Shown one piece after another: positions 34,017 to 43,037 of a DNA stretch of 64,000 nt (position 1 is its first letter; each line of letters opens with the position of its first letter). The notes below the pieces were generated by a model, which was not told the DNA's origin, did no database searches, and saw only the letters and a program-made list of their open reading frames with translations. The stretch covers positions 78,875 through 142,874 of the forward strand of contig JAITEB010000015.1 of the NCBI GenBank assembly GCA_031282245.1, in the 5' to 3' direction. This stretch comes from Oscillospiraceae bacterium (GTDB lineage: Bacteria > Bacillota > Clostridia > Oscillospirales > Ruminococcaceae). A program made the position numbers and the translations under genes.

Positions 34017-36275
34017 TCACCTTTTCCCTCCAAGAGCGGCGGTCATGCCCTGCCGCCCGACATGAACCGTCTCCCCGTAGAGGTCTATTTCAATTCCGTC
34101 GCCGTCCGCGCTCAGTGTAACTAAATTCTCGTTTATGTTCACGCGCAGAACCTGGCCCCGGATTTGCAGAGCAAAGGAGTAAGCGCGCCAGCCTTCCGGC
34201 TTCACTGGCGCGAGCGAAAGCCTTTCGCCGTCGCTGCGCAGACCTCCGAAGCCGTAAACAATATTCATCCAGCTTCCCGCGATAGACGTTATGTGCAAAC
34301 CTTCGCGGGTGTTCCGGTTATAGTTGTCCAGATCCATCCTTGCGGCAAAGCGGAAAAAACCGTAAGCCTGCTCCATGCGCCCGATCTGCGCCGCTAAAAT
34401 AGAGTGCACAGACGGCGAAAGACTGCTTTCATGTATGCAGCGGGGTTCATAATAGTCAAAATTTGTCTCTATCTGCCGTTTTGTGAATTCAGAGTTATAC
34501 ATGAGCATAAACATCAGCACATCTGGCTGCTTCAGCATGTCGCTGCGGTAAATCCGGTCATATGCCCAGTGGCTGTAAAGCGGAAATTCCTCCGCAGGAA
34601 TGGATTTTATGTCCGTGTGAGGAAGGCTGTAAAAACCGTCATGCTGCTCAAACAGCCCGCTTTCCACATCGCGGGAAATGCGCATTTTATGCGCCATATC
34701 CGCCCAGCCAGCTTCTTCTCCGGAAGTTAAGCCAAGCTTTTCGGCAAGCGCCTCATAGCGGCCGCCGCCCTGTTCCCGGAGCTTTTCCAGAACCTCCAGC
34801 GCGAATTCAAAGCTTTTTTTGCCCATATAATTTGTATAGCAGTTATTATTTACCATCAGGTGAAACTCGTCCGGCCCCATCACGCCGTAAAAACCATAGC
34901 TTTCGCCGTTCTGACTGTAATTCCCGCGCGAGGCAAGCATCCGGCAAACTTCAACCAGAATTTCAGCGCCCTGATTATACAGAAATTCAGTATCGCCGCT
35001 GATTCGCGCATAGTTCCACAGCCCGTACACAAGCCCGGTCGAGGGCTGCAATTGCAGGTTTGCGTGCTGCCATAAATCGCAGCATTCCCGGCCGCTGATA
35101 GTCGCTATGGGATAATACGCGCCTTTACAGTCAAGTTCCTGCGCGCGCTTTTTCGCTTCGCCGAGCGTGTCATACCGGAACTGCAAAATATTCCGCGCGG
35201 CGGCGGGGTTGCTGAACAGATAAAATGGCAGGCAGTAAACCTCTGTGTCCCAGAAAGCGTTGCCGTTGTAAAATTCCCCGGTGAGTCCTTTCGCGCCGAT
35301 AACCGCGCTTTGCCCGGCGGTATGGAGCGTCTGGTGCATCTGGAAAATGCAGAAGCGAATTCCCTGCTGGTTTTCTTCGTCGCCGTCAATCTCTATATCG
35401 GACAGCCGCCACTGCTTTACCCACCATGCCGCGCTTTCTTCTTTTAGAGATTTATAATAAAGCCCTTCAAGAACAGATCTTTTTGTGAAATCCGTAGCCT
35501 TATCCAGCGCCGCAATACGTTCAAGGGCGGCGCTTTGGCCCCGCTTCAGCTTCAGCCGGAAAACGTTTTCCGGGCGCATGGAATTAATTTCCGGGGACGA
35601 ACTCCCGTCCAGCCCGCGAAAAACAGCCAAAGCTCTCAGCGTTTGGGCTGTGTTTTTCGTTGTGCCGGTCACTTCGCAGAAATTCCCGTCGGCAAAAGCG
35701 CCGGAGCAGTCCCAAAAGTTCTGTCCCATGCTCATATGCAGCCGGGTAAAATCCAGACCGGCGCTAATTGCCATATCCGCGACGCCTTCCAGCGCCTTTA
35801 TCGCAATGCGCTGCGCGCCGATGTGCGGCCTGACCATAGACAAAAAACGCTCGAAAGACAGTTCCAGCCGCGCGCCGTCTCCCACATTCCAGACAAAGCG
35901 CCGGGTTAAAACGCCCGTTTTTAAATCCAGACCGCGCTCGAAATTCTCAAAATTTGATTTTGCAAGGTCAAGCGCTTCGCCGTTGCAGACAATGCGCGTA
36001 TAAACCCAGTCGACTGTGTTAAGCATAAATTCCGTCGATTTGAGCATTCCGCGGTAAGCGCCCGGCGGTACGGAGCGGCGTTCGTAAACGCCGTTGACAT
36101 AGCTTCCCTGAAGACTCTCCCCCGAATACCCCTCTTCAAAATATCCGCGCAGTCCCATATATTCGTTAGCAAGTGAAAAAACCGATTCTGAAACTTCGGA
36201 GTAAGCCGGGTTAAATCCGTTTTCCCGCACTTCCCACGGGGCAACCGCAAAATATTTGTCGGCAAATTTGCCCAT
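34017..36275 (-). CDS. GH65 glycoside phosphorylase, first of tandem pair
   Basis: About 752 aa with the GH65 layout: beta-sandwich (~1-290), barrel (~305-680) and C-terminal domain. The catalytic Glu is near residue 470 (VMGPDEFHLMVNNN); the phosphate loop reads IHESSLSPSVH. It is clearly diverged from its neighbour, so this is not a recent duplication; the two likely take different chain lengths or acceptors. As I recall, Clostridium phytofermentans has a similar adjacent GH65 pair acting on alpha-1,3-glucosides. The start is ATG 36275, 11 bases after AAGGA. Confidence 0.93.
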   Translation of the reverse strand: MGKFADKYFAVAPWEVRENGFNPAYSEVSESVFSLANEYMGLRGYFEEGYSGESLQGSYVNGVYERRSVPPGAYRGMLKSTEFMLNTVDWVYTRIVCNGEALDLAKSNFENFERGLDLKTGVLTRRFVWNVGDGARLELSFERFLSMVRPHIGAQRIAIKALEGVADMAISAGLDFTRLHMSMGQNFWDCSGAFADGNFCEVTGTTKNTAQTLRALAVFRGLDGSSSPEINSMRPENVFRLKLKRGQSAALERIAALDKATDFTKRSVLEGLYYKSLKEESAAWWVKQWRLSDIEIDGDEENQQGIRFCIFQMHQTLHTAGQSAVIGAKGLTGEFYNGNAFWDTEVYCLPFYLFSNPAAARNILQFRYDTLGEAKKRAQELDCKGAYYPIATISGRECCDLWQHANLQLQPSTGLVYGLWNYARISGDTEFLYNQGAEILVEVCRMLASRGNYSQNGESYGFYGVMGPDEFHLMVNNNCYTNYMGKKSFEFALEVLEKLREQGGGRYEALAEKLGLTSGEEAGWADMAHKMRISRDVESGLFEQHDGFYSLPHTDIKSIPAEEFPLYSHWAYDRIYRSDMLKQPDVLMFMLMYNSEFTKRQIETNFDYYEPRCIHESSLSPSVHSILAAQIGRMEQAYGFFRFAARMDLDNYNRNTREGLHITSIAGSWMNIVYGFGGLRSDGERLSLAPVKPEGWRAYSFALQIRGQVLRVNINENLVTLSADGDGIEIDLYGETVHVGRQGMTAALGGKR

Positions 36276-36364
36276 AAGACCGCACATCCTTTTTTTCTTG
36301 CTGATTTAATTAATTTTTTTATATAAGAACTTTGAGCGGGAGCCGCCGCCCCGCGCGCAAAGCT

Positions 36365-37339
36365 TTAGCCTTTTATGCCGCCCACAGTCACGCCGCGGGT
36401 AATCTGCCTCTGGAACAGGATAAACATAATAGTCGGCGGTATAATTGAGAAAACCACCGCGTGGAGCTTATCTATTTCGGTTACTTTTATCGCCGTTCGG
36501 AACTCAAACAGCCTGACCATTACAGTACGCCACTCGCTGTTGCTCAGCAAAAGGTTTGGCAGAAGGAAATCGCTCCAGGCCGCCGTCACCGCAAAAATCG
36601 AAACTACAACCACAATCGGCATGGAAAGCGGCAGCATTATTTTTGTGAAAACGCCCAAATCAGTGCAGCCGTCCAGTTGGGCGGCTTCTGTATAGTCTTT
36701 GGGCAGGCTCTCGAAAAATTCTTTGAAAAGCACAAGCCAAAAGGCGTTGGCGCCCATTATCAGCCACAGCGGCATAACGTTAAAAAACGAGTTCATGGAA
36801 TCCAGCCCCGCAAGCTTATTAAAGAACTCGACGACTTTGTGAATGTTGACAAACTGCGCCACAACGCTGGTTGTCGGAGGAATCAGCAAAGTCCACATCA
36901 CCAGGGCGAAAACGACTTTGTGACCAACCGGGCGCAGAATGCCCAAAACATATGCCAAAAGCCCGTTGAACAGAACCGCGCAGACCACTCCCCCGGCCAC
37001 CGCTATAGCCGAGTTTAAATAATATCGGGCGAACTTCATGCTCTCCCATGTTTTGGCATAGCCCGCAAAGCTGAAAGAAACGGGAAGTATTTTTTTGCCG
37101 GTGACAAATTCTTTAAGGTCTTTAAATCCGGCAAGAATCGCCCACGCCGCCGGGAAAACCGCGACTATAATCATAGCCGCGCAAATCAGGAAAATCGCGG
37201 CGCAGGCTATTTTCACCAGCGGGGAGGACATATCATAAAAGCGTATGGCGCCTTCCCGCTTTTTCTTATATTTATTATAAAAAATCTTATCCAAAAAGCC
37301 GGATACAGGACTTTTGCGCTTTATATTATTTTTTTGCAT
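36365..37339 (-). CDS. Sugar ABC transporter permease (MalG type)
   Basis: A 324-aa inner-membrane protein with about six helices. The EAA loop is EAAQLDGCTDLGVFTKIMLPLS, and the C-terminal end is QRQITRGVTVGGIKG, typical of the MalG/AraQ (CUT1) type. It pairs with the MalF-type permease encoded 18 bases upstream. SD is GGGAAAAAG. No ATPase gene is in this operon; CUT1 systems in Bacillota often share a distant MsmK-type ATPase. Confidence 0.93.
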   Translation of the reverse strand: MQKNNIKRKSPVSGFLDKIFYNKYKKKREGAIRFYDMSSPLVKIACAAIFLICAAMIIVAVFPAAWAILAGFKDLKEFVTGKKILPVSFSFAGYAKTWESMKFARYYLNSAIAVAGGVVCAVLFNGLLAYVLGILRPVGHKVVFALVMWTLLIPPTTSVVAQFVNIHKVVEFFNKLAGLDSMNSFFNVMPLWLIMGANAFWLVLFKEFFESLPKDYTEAAQLDGCTDLGVFTKIMLPLSMPIVVVVSIFAVTAAWSDFLLPNLLLSNSEWRTVMVRLFEFRTAIKVTEIDKLHAVVFSIIPPTIMFILFQRQITRGVTVGGIKG

Positions 37340-37357
37340 TTGCTTTTTCCCTCCCCC

Positions 37358-38272
37358 TCACTCGTTAGAAACTTTTCTGGTCAGCGCAAAGTAAATTATA
37401 GTCAAAACAGCCAGTATCAGACAGATAAAAACAGAAATCGTCGTGCCCATAGCATAATTAAAATCACGGAAAGCGTACTGATAGACAAGCATCATCATAG
37501 AAATGCTCTTGTTGTTCGGGCCGCCGTTCGTCATCATCATAGGCTCGTACAAAACCTGGAAAACAGAAATAATCTGCAAAATAAGCATAGTCTTGCCAAG
37601 GCTGAGCAGGCCCGGCAGCGTAATATGCCAAAAACGCCGCATTGGTTTTGCGCCGTCAATCGTGGCCGCCTCGTACAGTTCCGGGTTAATTCCCGCAATT
37701 CCCGCCATATAAATCAGAGCCGTACTGCCCGCGCTTTTCCATGTCATGGTCGTGATGATCAGCGGGATAGTCCATCCCCTTGCCGACAGCCAGTTAAATG
37801 GAGCCAGCCCCAGCCAGCCCAGAATTATATTCAGCACCCCCGTCGGCCCCGGCCTGAACAAAAAAGTCCAGATAATCGCCGTCGCGAGACCGGGCATTAT
37901 GTTCGGGAAATAAATAGCGACGCGTATCGCGCTTTTCAGGTGCGCCGTCTCCGATATCAGCGCCGCCATGATAAGCGGCACAAAAAAGCCGATTATCAGT
38001 GACCACAGAATATAAATAAACGTGTTGCTCAAAGCGGCCTTAAAATTCGGGTCGATAAACATCAGCCGGTAGTTGTCCAGCCCGACGAATCTCAGCCGCG
38101 AAAAATCCACGCCTATCCCCCTGTATGTTGAAAGGCGTATGCTCTCCAGAATCGGCTCCCAGATAAAAAACGCAAACAGAACCAGTGTGGGCAGCATGAT
38201 CGCCCATGCGCTTATGTTTTTCTGGATTCTGTTTTTCTTCTGCAGGTTTCCGCCCCGCGCGCCTGCTGTCAT
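37358..38272 (-). CDS. Sugar ABC transporter permease (MalF/UgpA type)
   Basis: A 304-aa permease with six helices. Landmarks are WAIMLPTLVLFAFFIWEPI near the N-terminus and the EAA loop YEAATIDGAKPMRRFWHITLP. Together with the MalG-type partner it forms the CUT1 oligosaccharide channel. The start is behind AAAAAGGGGGG. A GC-rich hairpin lies between this gene and that of the binding protein. Confidence 0.93.
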   Translation of the reverse strand: MTAGARGGNLQKKNRIQKNISAWAIMLPTLVLFAFFIWEPILESIRLSTYRGIGVDFSRLRFVGLDNYRLMFIDPNFKAALSNTFIYILWSLIIGFFVPLIMAALISETAHLKSAIRVAIYFPNIMPGLATAIIWTFLFRPGPTGVLNIILGWLGLAPFNWLSARGWTIPLIITTMTWKSAGSTALIYMAGIAGINPELYEAATIDGAKPMRRFWHITLPGLLSLGKTMLILQIISVFQVLYEPMMMTNGGPNNKSISMMMLVYQYAFRDFNYAMGTTISVFICLILAVLTIIYFALTRKVSNE

Positions 38273-38311
38273 TTTGTTCCCCCCTTTTTTGGAATCATGA
38301 AAAAACGCAAA

Positions 38312-38344
38312 CTGCTTCCCTCCCCGCCCGGAGGAGAGAAGCAG
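38312..38344 (-). terminator. Attenuator between binding-protein and permease genes
   Basis: On the minus strand CTGCTTCTCTCC pairs imperfectly with GGGAGGGAAGCAG, and TTTGCGTTTTTT follows. It sits in the 106-base gap after the binding-protein gene. Partial termination would give more binding protein than membrane subunits. Confidence 0.75.
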
Positions 38345-38378
38345 CTGGTTTTTTTTAAACTAAATATTCCCCGTTTCT

Positions 38379-39845
38379 CTACGCTGTGGGATTATCAAGC
38401 ATTGACTGATAGTTCTCGTCAGCGGTCTTCATAAGGGCGGCGACGTCGGCGTCAGAATTGGTCAGAACTTCCTGCAAAACTTTTGTGAGCTCGGCATACA
38501 TGTTCTGAGTCTGGCCGCTTTCCTCAAGGCGGAGATTTCCTTCAGTAGTAACCGCTTTGAAATAATCGGCGTAGAGAGCTTCGTTGACATTGCTGAATTC
38601 GGCGGTGATTTCATTTTCTTTGTCAATCAGTTCCTGAAGCGTCCAGCAGGGGAAGCGCTGAATAACAGGAGCGCCCATGGAAACCTTCGTCGCGTTCCCG
38701 GCCTTCATGCCCGCGATAGATAAGTCGTTAAGAACCGGCGCTTTACCCATAAGAATAAGATAGTCAAGCGCGGCGTTTACTTCCGCATCGCTCGCGTTCG
38801 CGCCGAAGAAGTACGGCGTGCCGCCGGAAAGGCTGTACTGTCCGCCCGGGCCCGCCGGAACGGGAACAAGCGCGAATTTGTCCACGGCAAGGCCGTTATT
38901 GGCTGTGGGCTGCTCGGTCGCGTCGTTGGCCATGATATACATAGCGGCCGCGCCTGTGCCAAGCTGTGTGAAACCGGTGCCCCAGTCCTCCGAAAGCGGG
39001 TCGGCCGTCAGAACGTCATATTCCCACTTGAGGCTCTTTGTGTACTCCATTGCCGCAACAGCTTCGGCCGAATCAAGGTTTGACGTAAAAGTGCCGTCGC
39101 CGTTGTCCGTCACCAGATTGGCCCCGAAAGCCCATGCGATATTGCTCCAGTGCCAGCCGCCCGCGTTGTCCTTTGCCAGCAGGCACAGGCCCGCCGCTCC
39201 GGTTTCGTCTTTAATTTTCTTCGCAGCCGCCGCAAGTTCTTCCCAGGTTTTCGGATACTGCGGGGTGCCGTCGGCGTTCATCAGCCCGGCTTGCTCGAAC
39301 AGCTCAAGATTGAGGCCAAGGCCAAGCGCATAAGCGTCGCGGGGTATGCCGTAAATTTTACCGTCTTTGGAGAGCAGCTCTTTGATGGACGGGTTGATCG
39401 CTTCAGCCCAGCCGCGCTCGTTAAGAATATCCGTTATATCGCGCGCCCCGCCGCTTTCGATAAGTTTTGCGGGTTCTGTGAACCACGATTCAAAAATTGT
39501 CGGAACCGTCCCGGCCTGAACCATGGGCAGGAAGTTGTCCGTCGCGTACTTGTAATAAAATCTCACAAATTCGATATTGGAGTGCTCGGCGTTGAAAATG
39601 GCTTCGTAGACCAAGTGCTGCTGAAGCGCCACATAGTCGGTGTCCGCCGGCCAGATGCCACAGATAAAAGTGCCTGTTACCTGCTCCTCCGGCTCGCTTT
39701 CCGGCGGAGCCGCGCTGACCGGCGTTTCGGCCGGCGGGGTATCTGCGCTGCCGGCGCTTGCGGGCGCTGTGCTTGTGCATGACGATACTGTAAACACAAG
39801 CATCGTCAAAGCAAGAATCAGGCATAATGCTTTCATTTTTTTCAT
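38379..39845 (-). CDS. Sugar ABC transporter substrate-binding lipoprotein (family 1)
   Basis: A 488-aa lipoprotein with signal peptide and lipobox VSSC near Cys 23, then a Pro/Ala/Glu-rich linker. The SBP_bac_1 fold shows PKTWEELAAAAKKIKDETG, GGWHWSNIAWAFGAN and AMYIMANDA, typical of CUT1 oligosaccharide binders. It is the first structural gene of the GH65 operon and probably binds the alpha-glucoside used by the two phosphorylases. SD is AGGAGG. An operator-like region upstream fits LacI control. Confidence 0.92.
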   Translation of the reverse strand: MKKMKALCLILALTMLVFTVSSCTSTAPASAGSADTPPAETPVSAAPPESEPEEQVTGTFICGIWPADTDYVALQQHLVYEAIFNAEHSNIEFVRFYYKYATDNFLPMVQAGTVPTIFESWFTEPAKLIESGGARDITDILNERGWAEAINPSIKELLSKDGKIYGIPRDAYALGLGLNLELFEQAGLMNADGTPQYPKTWEELAAAAKKIKDETGAAGLCLLAKDNAGGWHWSNIAWAFGANLVTDNGDGTFTSNLDSAEAVAAMEYTKSLKWEYDVLTADPLSEDWGTGFTQLGTGAAAMYIMANDATEQPTANNGLAVDKFALVPVPAGPGGQYSLSGGTPYFFGANASDAEVNAALDYLILMGKAPVLNDLSIAGMKAGNATKVSMGAPVIQRFPCWTLQELIDKENEITAEFSNVNEALYADYFKAVTTEGNLRLEESGQTQNMYAELTKVLQEVLTNSDADVAALMKTADENYQSMLDNPTA

Positions 39846-39917
39846 AAATAATTAACCTCCTGGCAATAAATGTTTAGCGACAAACTCAACAAAATATTTT
39901 TATTATGTTGATTGTAT

Positions 39918-39972
39918 CTATGCTATAAGCATAGTTTAGCGTTCAACTTTCGATTTATATTTTACAACGCTA
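39918..39972 (-). promoter_or_regulatory. LacI-type operator region of the GH65 operon
   Basis: The stretch 39934-39947, read GTTGAACGCTAAAC on the minus strand, is a pseudo-palindrome centred on CG with 10 of 14 symmetric positions, as LacI-family operators are. The core AACGCTA recurs in inverse orientation at 39966-39972. An additional perfect CTATGC/GCATAG pair spans 39918-39934. All lie 75-130 bases before the binding-protein start. Confidence 0.55.
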
Positions 39973-40117
39973 TGTCTAATTTGTAAATGGCCAATTTTTA
40001 CGAAATTAAAACTATTTTTTTGTAAGTTTTATATAAATATATAAGGAGCAAGCCTTGCGCCCGCCCCTTATCAGATATTTTTTGTTTTTGAAAAAAAAAG
40101 CGAAGAAAAGGCTGTCC

Positions 40118-41137
40118 CTAGAGAATACTCCGGACGCTTTCCCGCTCAACGAGACGCACCGGAAGGATTTTGTTTTGCTCCAGAATTTCCCCGCCGTTTA
40201 GCAGAGTGATCATCCGCTCGGCGGAGATTTCCCCCTTTTGCTTTGCGTCCTGATGCACTGTCGTCAGCGTGGGCATAGTCATGCGGCACCAGTCAATGTC
40301 GTCAAAGCCGACAATGGAAAAATCCTCCGGGACTTTGCGCCCGGCCTGCTGAATGCCGGACATAATCCCCGCCGCCAGGATGTCCGCCGTGGCGAAAACA
40401 GCCGTCACATCGTCCCTTGCGGCTATCTCCGCGCCCAGCTCCAGCGTGCGCTCAATCAGGAATTCGCTCTCAAAGACAAGTTTTTCGTCGAAAGAAATGC
40501 CGGCGGCTTCCAGCGCGGATCTGTAGCCTTTCAGCCGCTGCTGAACAACGCCGCTGGGACGGATTTGCGGCCCCGCGAAAATAATGCGCCTGTGGCCGTT
40601 TTTTATTAAATATTCTGTGGCAAGCTTTGCGCCCTCGAAATCCTGAAGGCCGACGTTCACCATTTGGCCGTAATCCGACAGATAACTGTCGCTGAGCACA
40701 ACCGGAACTTTCAGATTGGAAAGCGCCGCATATATGTCGTCATCCTCAAAAACGCCCGTCAGGAACAGGCCGTCCATATTCCAGTTGCGCAGAAATTCCA
40801 AAAGCTTTTTGGAACTCCCCACAGTGCGCAGCATCAAATAATAGCCCTGACTTCGCAGAGCCTTTTCGACCGCGCCGATAAAAATATTGTGAAAAGGATC
40901 TTCCATAAAGTTAGCGCTTTTATCAGAATCAAGATTGTTAATAATCGCGACTACTTTTGAAGAATTTGAAGCGAGCGCCCTTGCGGACATATTGGGGACA
41001 TAGCCGCGCTCTTTTATAATTTTGTTGATGCTGTCTATAGTTTTTTTGGAAACGCGGTTTGTCCTGCCATGGATGACGTTTGAAACTGTCGTGTTGCTTA
41101 CGCCGGCTTCCGCGGCTATGTCGTCAATTGTAACCAA
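40118..41137 (-). CDS. LacI-family transcriptional regulator
   Basis: A 339-aa regulator. The N-terminal helix-turn-helix (TIDDIAAEAGVSNTTVSNVIHG, then VSKKTIDSINKIIKERGYVPN) and hinge are canonical. The rest is a periplasmic-binding-like sensor domain. It should repress the downstream sugar transporter and GH65 genes until an inducing sugar binds. TTG 41137 has the best-spaced SD (GGAGGGG, 8 bases away), and gives the typical start MVTIDDIA; the GTG at 41146 is only one base from the SD. Confidence 0.92.
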   Translation of the reverse strand: MVTIDDIAAEAGVSNTTVSNVIHGRTNRVSKKTIDSINKIIKERGYVPNMSARALASNSSKVVAIINNLDSDKSANFMEDPFHNIFIGAVEKALRSQGYYLMLRTVGSSKKLLEFLRNWNMDGLFLTGVFEDDDIYAALSNLKVPVVLSDSYLSDYGQMVNVGLQDFEGAKLATEYLIKNGHRRIIFAGPQIRPSGVVQQRLKGYRSALEAAGISFDEKLVFESEFLIERTLELGAEIAARDDVTAVFATADILAAGIMSGIQQAGRKVPEDFSIVGFDDIDWCRMTMPTLTTVHQDAKQKGEISAERMITLLNGGEILEQNKILPVRLVERESVRSIL

Positions 41138-41234
41138 AGCGCTCACCCCTCCACCGCACTGATGATAATTTCTGTTGATATTTTAGCATTGCGGCGCGGC
41201 TATGTCAAGAAAGGGGAGAAAATCATTTCCTGTT

Positions 41235-41276
41235 AAAAAATATTCAGGGCACGACGCCCCCGGCGCGCCGTACCCT
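41235..41276 (-). terminator. Terminator after the DHHW gene
   Basis: On the minus strand CAGGG and CCCTG close a GC-rich stem (41245-41276) followed by AATATTTTTTAAC. It ends the leftward O-acylation operon just before the LacI promoter region. Confidence 0.75.
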
Positions 41277-41286
41277 GCGAAAATAT

Positions 41287-42399
41287 TCACGGACTGAGAA
41301 GAACGTCCGCATTATTCAGAATCTGCGAACTGTAAAGAAACAGCGCGTCCGCCTCCGGCTCGAAACTCACGTAATTATTCAAAATCCGGCTGTCAATATA
41401 GCGCAGATCAATCAAGACTATTTTTTTATAGCTTGCGGCAAGCCACGGCGCAAGGCTGGAACCGAAGGAATCCCGGAAAAAATACAGAGTACCCTCGCCC
41501 GCCGGGTTTTCTATTTCGATAAGCGGCTGAACGCCGCCAAGGAAAAAATCATACGGGTCGCGCCCGGAAATTGCGGCGGGGTCGTACATCCCGCCGGGCA
41601 CAAATTCGCCGCTCTTTGTGTCCAGGTATTTCACAGTCACGTTCTGCAACGCGCCGCCCGTGACATAATCCATGCGGTCTTCTTCAATTGGCATGGCGAC
41701 CTGTCCGGCGTAAACCCCAAAGAAAGCGCCGCCCGGCACAGTCTCAAGCCCCTCCGGAGAAGCAAAGCCCATAGATTCGGCCAGCCGGGCGGAAACCGCG
41801 CCCAGTTTTGGCTGATCCCAGTGCAGATCGGTTTTATAAAAGCTTTCGCCGTCAAGACAGTCCGCCAGGTCGATAAAAGTTAAACCCGAAAGCTCCTCGG
41901 CCAGAATTTCCCTGGCCTTGTCCGGGTCGAAGCCCGGCATATATCGCGGCTCGTAAATGCTTTTGTCCGGCACGACGGAGTAATAAATATGCATCCCGGG
42001 AAAATTTTCACAAAGCCGACTTATTTTTCCGGCCGCCCTGCGGTAGGACGCCTCGTTAACGGCTTCGATTTTGCCAAAGCCATAATCGCCCTGATAAAGC
42101 CCCGACTTGTCCGTCTGCCTGTAAACGTCAAAAACGATATGCGCCCTGATAGTCCGGAAAGCGTCGCGGGCAAAAAAGCTGTCCGCCGCAAAACTTTCAA
42201 AACCGCTCATGAACTTTCCGGAAATAACGCTTTGCGCCGAAAACTCCGGCATTTTCGCAAGCGCCCGGCGCTCGCTCTGGGAAACTTCCGGCGGCCGGAT
42301 AAACCTGTTCAGCGCGAAAAATCCCGCCAAAATCAGCGCAAAAACAGCGAACACAAGCTTTTCGCGCAGAGTTGATTTTTTATTAACTGAATCATCCAA
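41287..42399 (-). CDS. DHHW/AlgJ-like protein of O-acyl transfer system
   Basis: A 370-aa protein with one N-terminal signal-anchor helix (~14-32, LVFAVFALILAGFFALNRF) and an extracytoplasmic SGNH-like domain. YYSVVPDKSIYEP and the motif FYKTDLHWDQ near residue 190 match the AlgJ/AlgX/DHHW family, which passes acyl groups from MBOAT proteins to surface polymers. The late FFRDSFGSSLAPWL carries the likely catalytic Ser region. The start is TTG 42399, overlapping the stop of the DUF4358 gene, so translation is coupled. Confidence 0.83.
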   Translation of the reverse strand: MDDSVNKKSTLREKLVFAVFALILAGFFALNRFIRPPEVSQSERRALAKMPEFSAQSVISGKFMSGFESFAADSFFARDAFRTIRAHIVFDVYRQTDKSGLYQGDYGFGKIEAVNEASYRRAAGKISRLCENFPGMHIYYSVVPDKSIYEPRYMPGFDPDKAREILAEELSGLTFIDLADCLDGESFYKTDLHWDQPKLGAVSARLAESMGFASPEGLETVPGGAFFGVYAGQVAMPIEEDRMDYVTGGALQNVTVKYLDTKSGEFVPGGMYDPAAISGRDPYDFFLGGVQPLIEIENPAGEGTLYFFRDSFGSSLAPWLAASYKKIVLIDLRYIDSRILNNYVSFEPEADALFLYSSQILNNADVLLSP

Positions 42400-42979
42400 G
42401 GTTCAAACCGCCCCCGCCGTCAGCTTCTTCATAGTTTGAGAAATCAAACGCAAGAACGGCCGTCCCCGTATTTCCCTGCGCGGCGGACTTAAAGCTCTCG
42501 ACAAAAGCGTCCGCAACCACCGTTTTGCTTGCGACCAGAAAAACATAGCTGCCGGATTCTATCACATATGTCTTATCGGGCATGACGCAAACCCAGCGCC
42601 CGGAATTAAAGCCGTTTATCATGAGTTCTTTGACTTTTGCCGCGTCCGCTATGTTTTTACATTTCACCAGGGCGGCCTCGTGCGCGAAGGTCATAAGCGC
42701 CGCCGTGGAAGCGTATGCGTCCTCCACATACTGGGCAAACTCGTCCGAGCTTAGACCGAGCATTCCCTGGCAGTTCTCGGCGGCGACAGCTTCGTCAAAA
42801 GTCATGCCGACCCCGGAGCCTTCGGGGATTGCGGCGTTCGCTCCGTCAACGATTTGCTTAAGAATTTCGTCCGTGCCGCCAACAAGCGTGTCCTTCGCCC
42901 CGCCGCAGGAAGTCAGCGCAAGCGAGAGAATTAACGCAAAACAGACACAGAGCAATTTTAAATTTGTTTTGATTTTCAC
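42392..42979 (-). CDS. DUF4358 lipoprotein
   Basis: A 195-aa protein starting at GTG 42979 (SD GAAGG). It has a short basic start, a hydrophobic signal and lipobox LALTSCGG. The mature part matches the small DUF4358 family by length, FVESFKSAAQG and its position between MBOAT and DHHW genes. It is presumed to be an accessory of the acylation machinery on the outer face of the membrane. A longer frame upstream is just antisense to the intergenic DNA and MBOAT end. Confidence 0.72.
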   Translation of the reverse strand: MKIKTNLKLLCVCFALILSLALTSCGGAKDTLVGGTDEILKQIVDGANAAIPEGSGVGMTFDEAVAAENCQGMLGLSSDEFAQYVEDAYASTAALMTFAHEAALVKCKNIADAAKVKELMINGFNSGRWVCVMPDKTYVIESGSYVFLVASKTVVADAFVESFKSAAQGNTGTAVLAFDFSNYEEADGGGGLNLG

Positions 42980-43037
42980 GATATTTTTACCTTCTTTACT
43001 AAAAAATTTTAATTTGCGCAGAGACGGCCGCGCCTGC

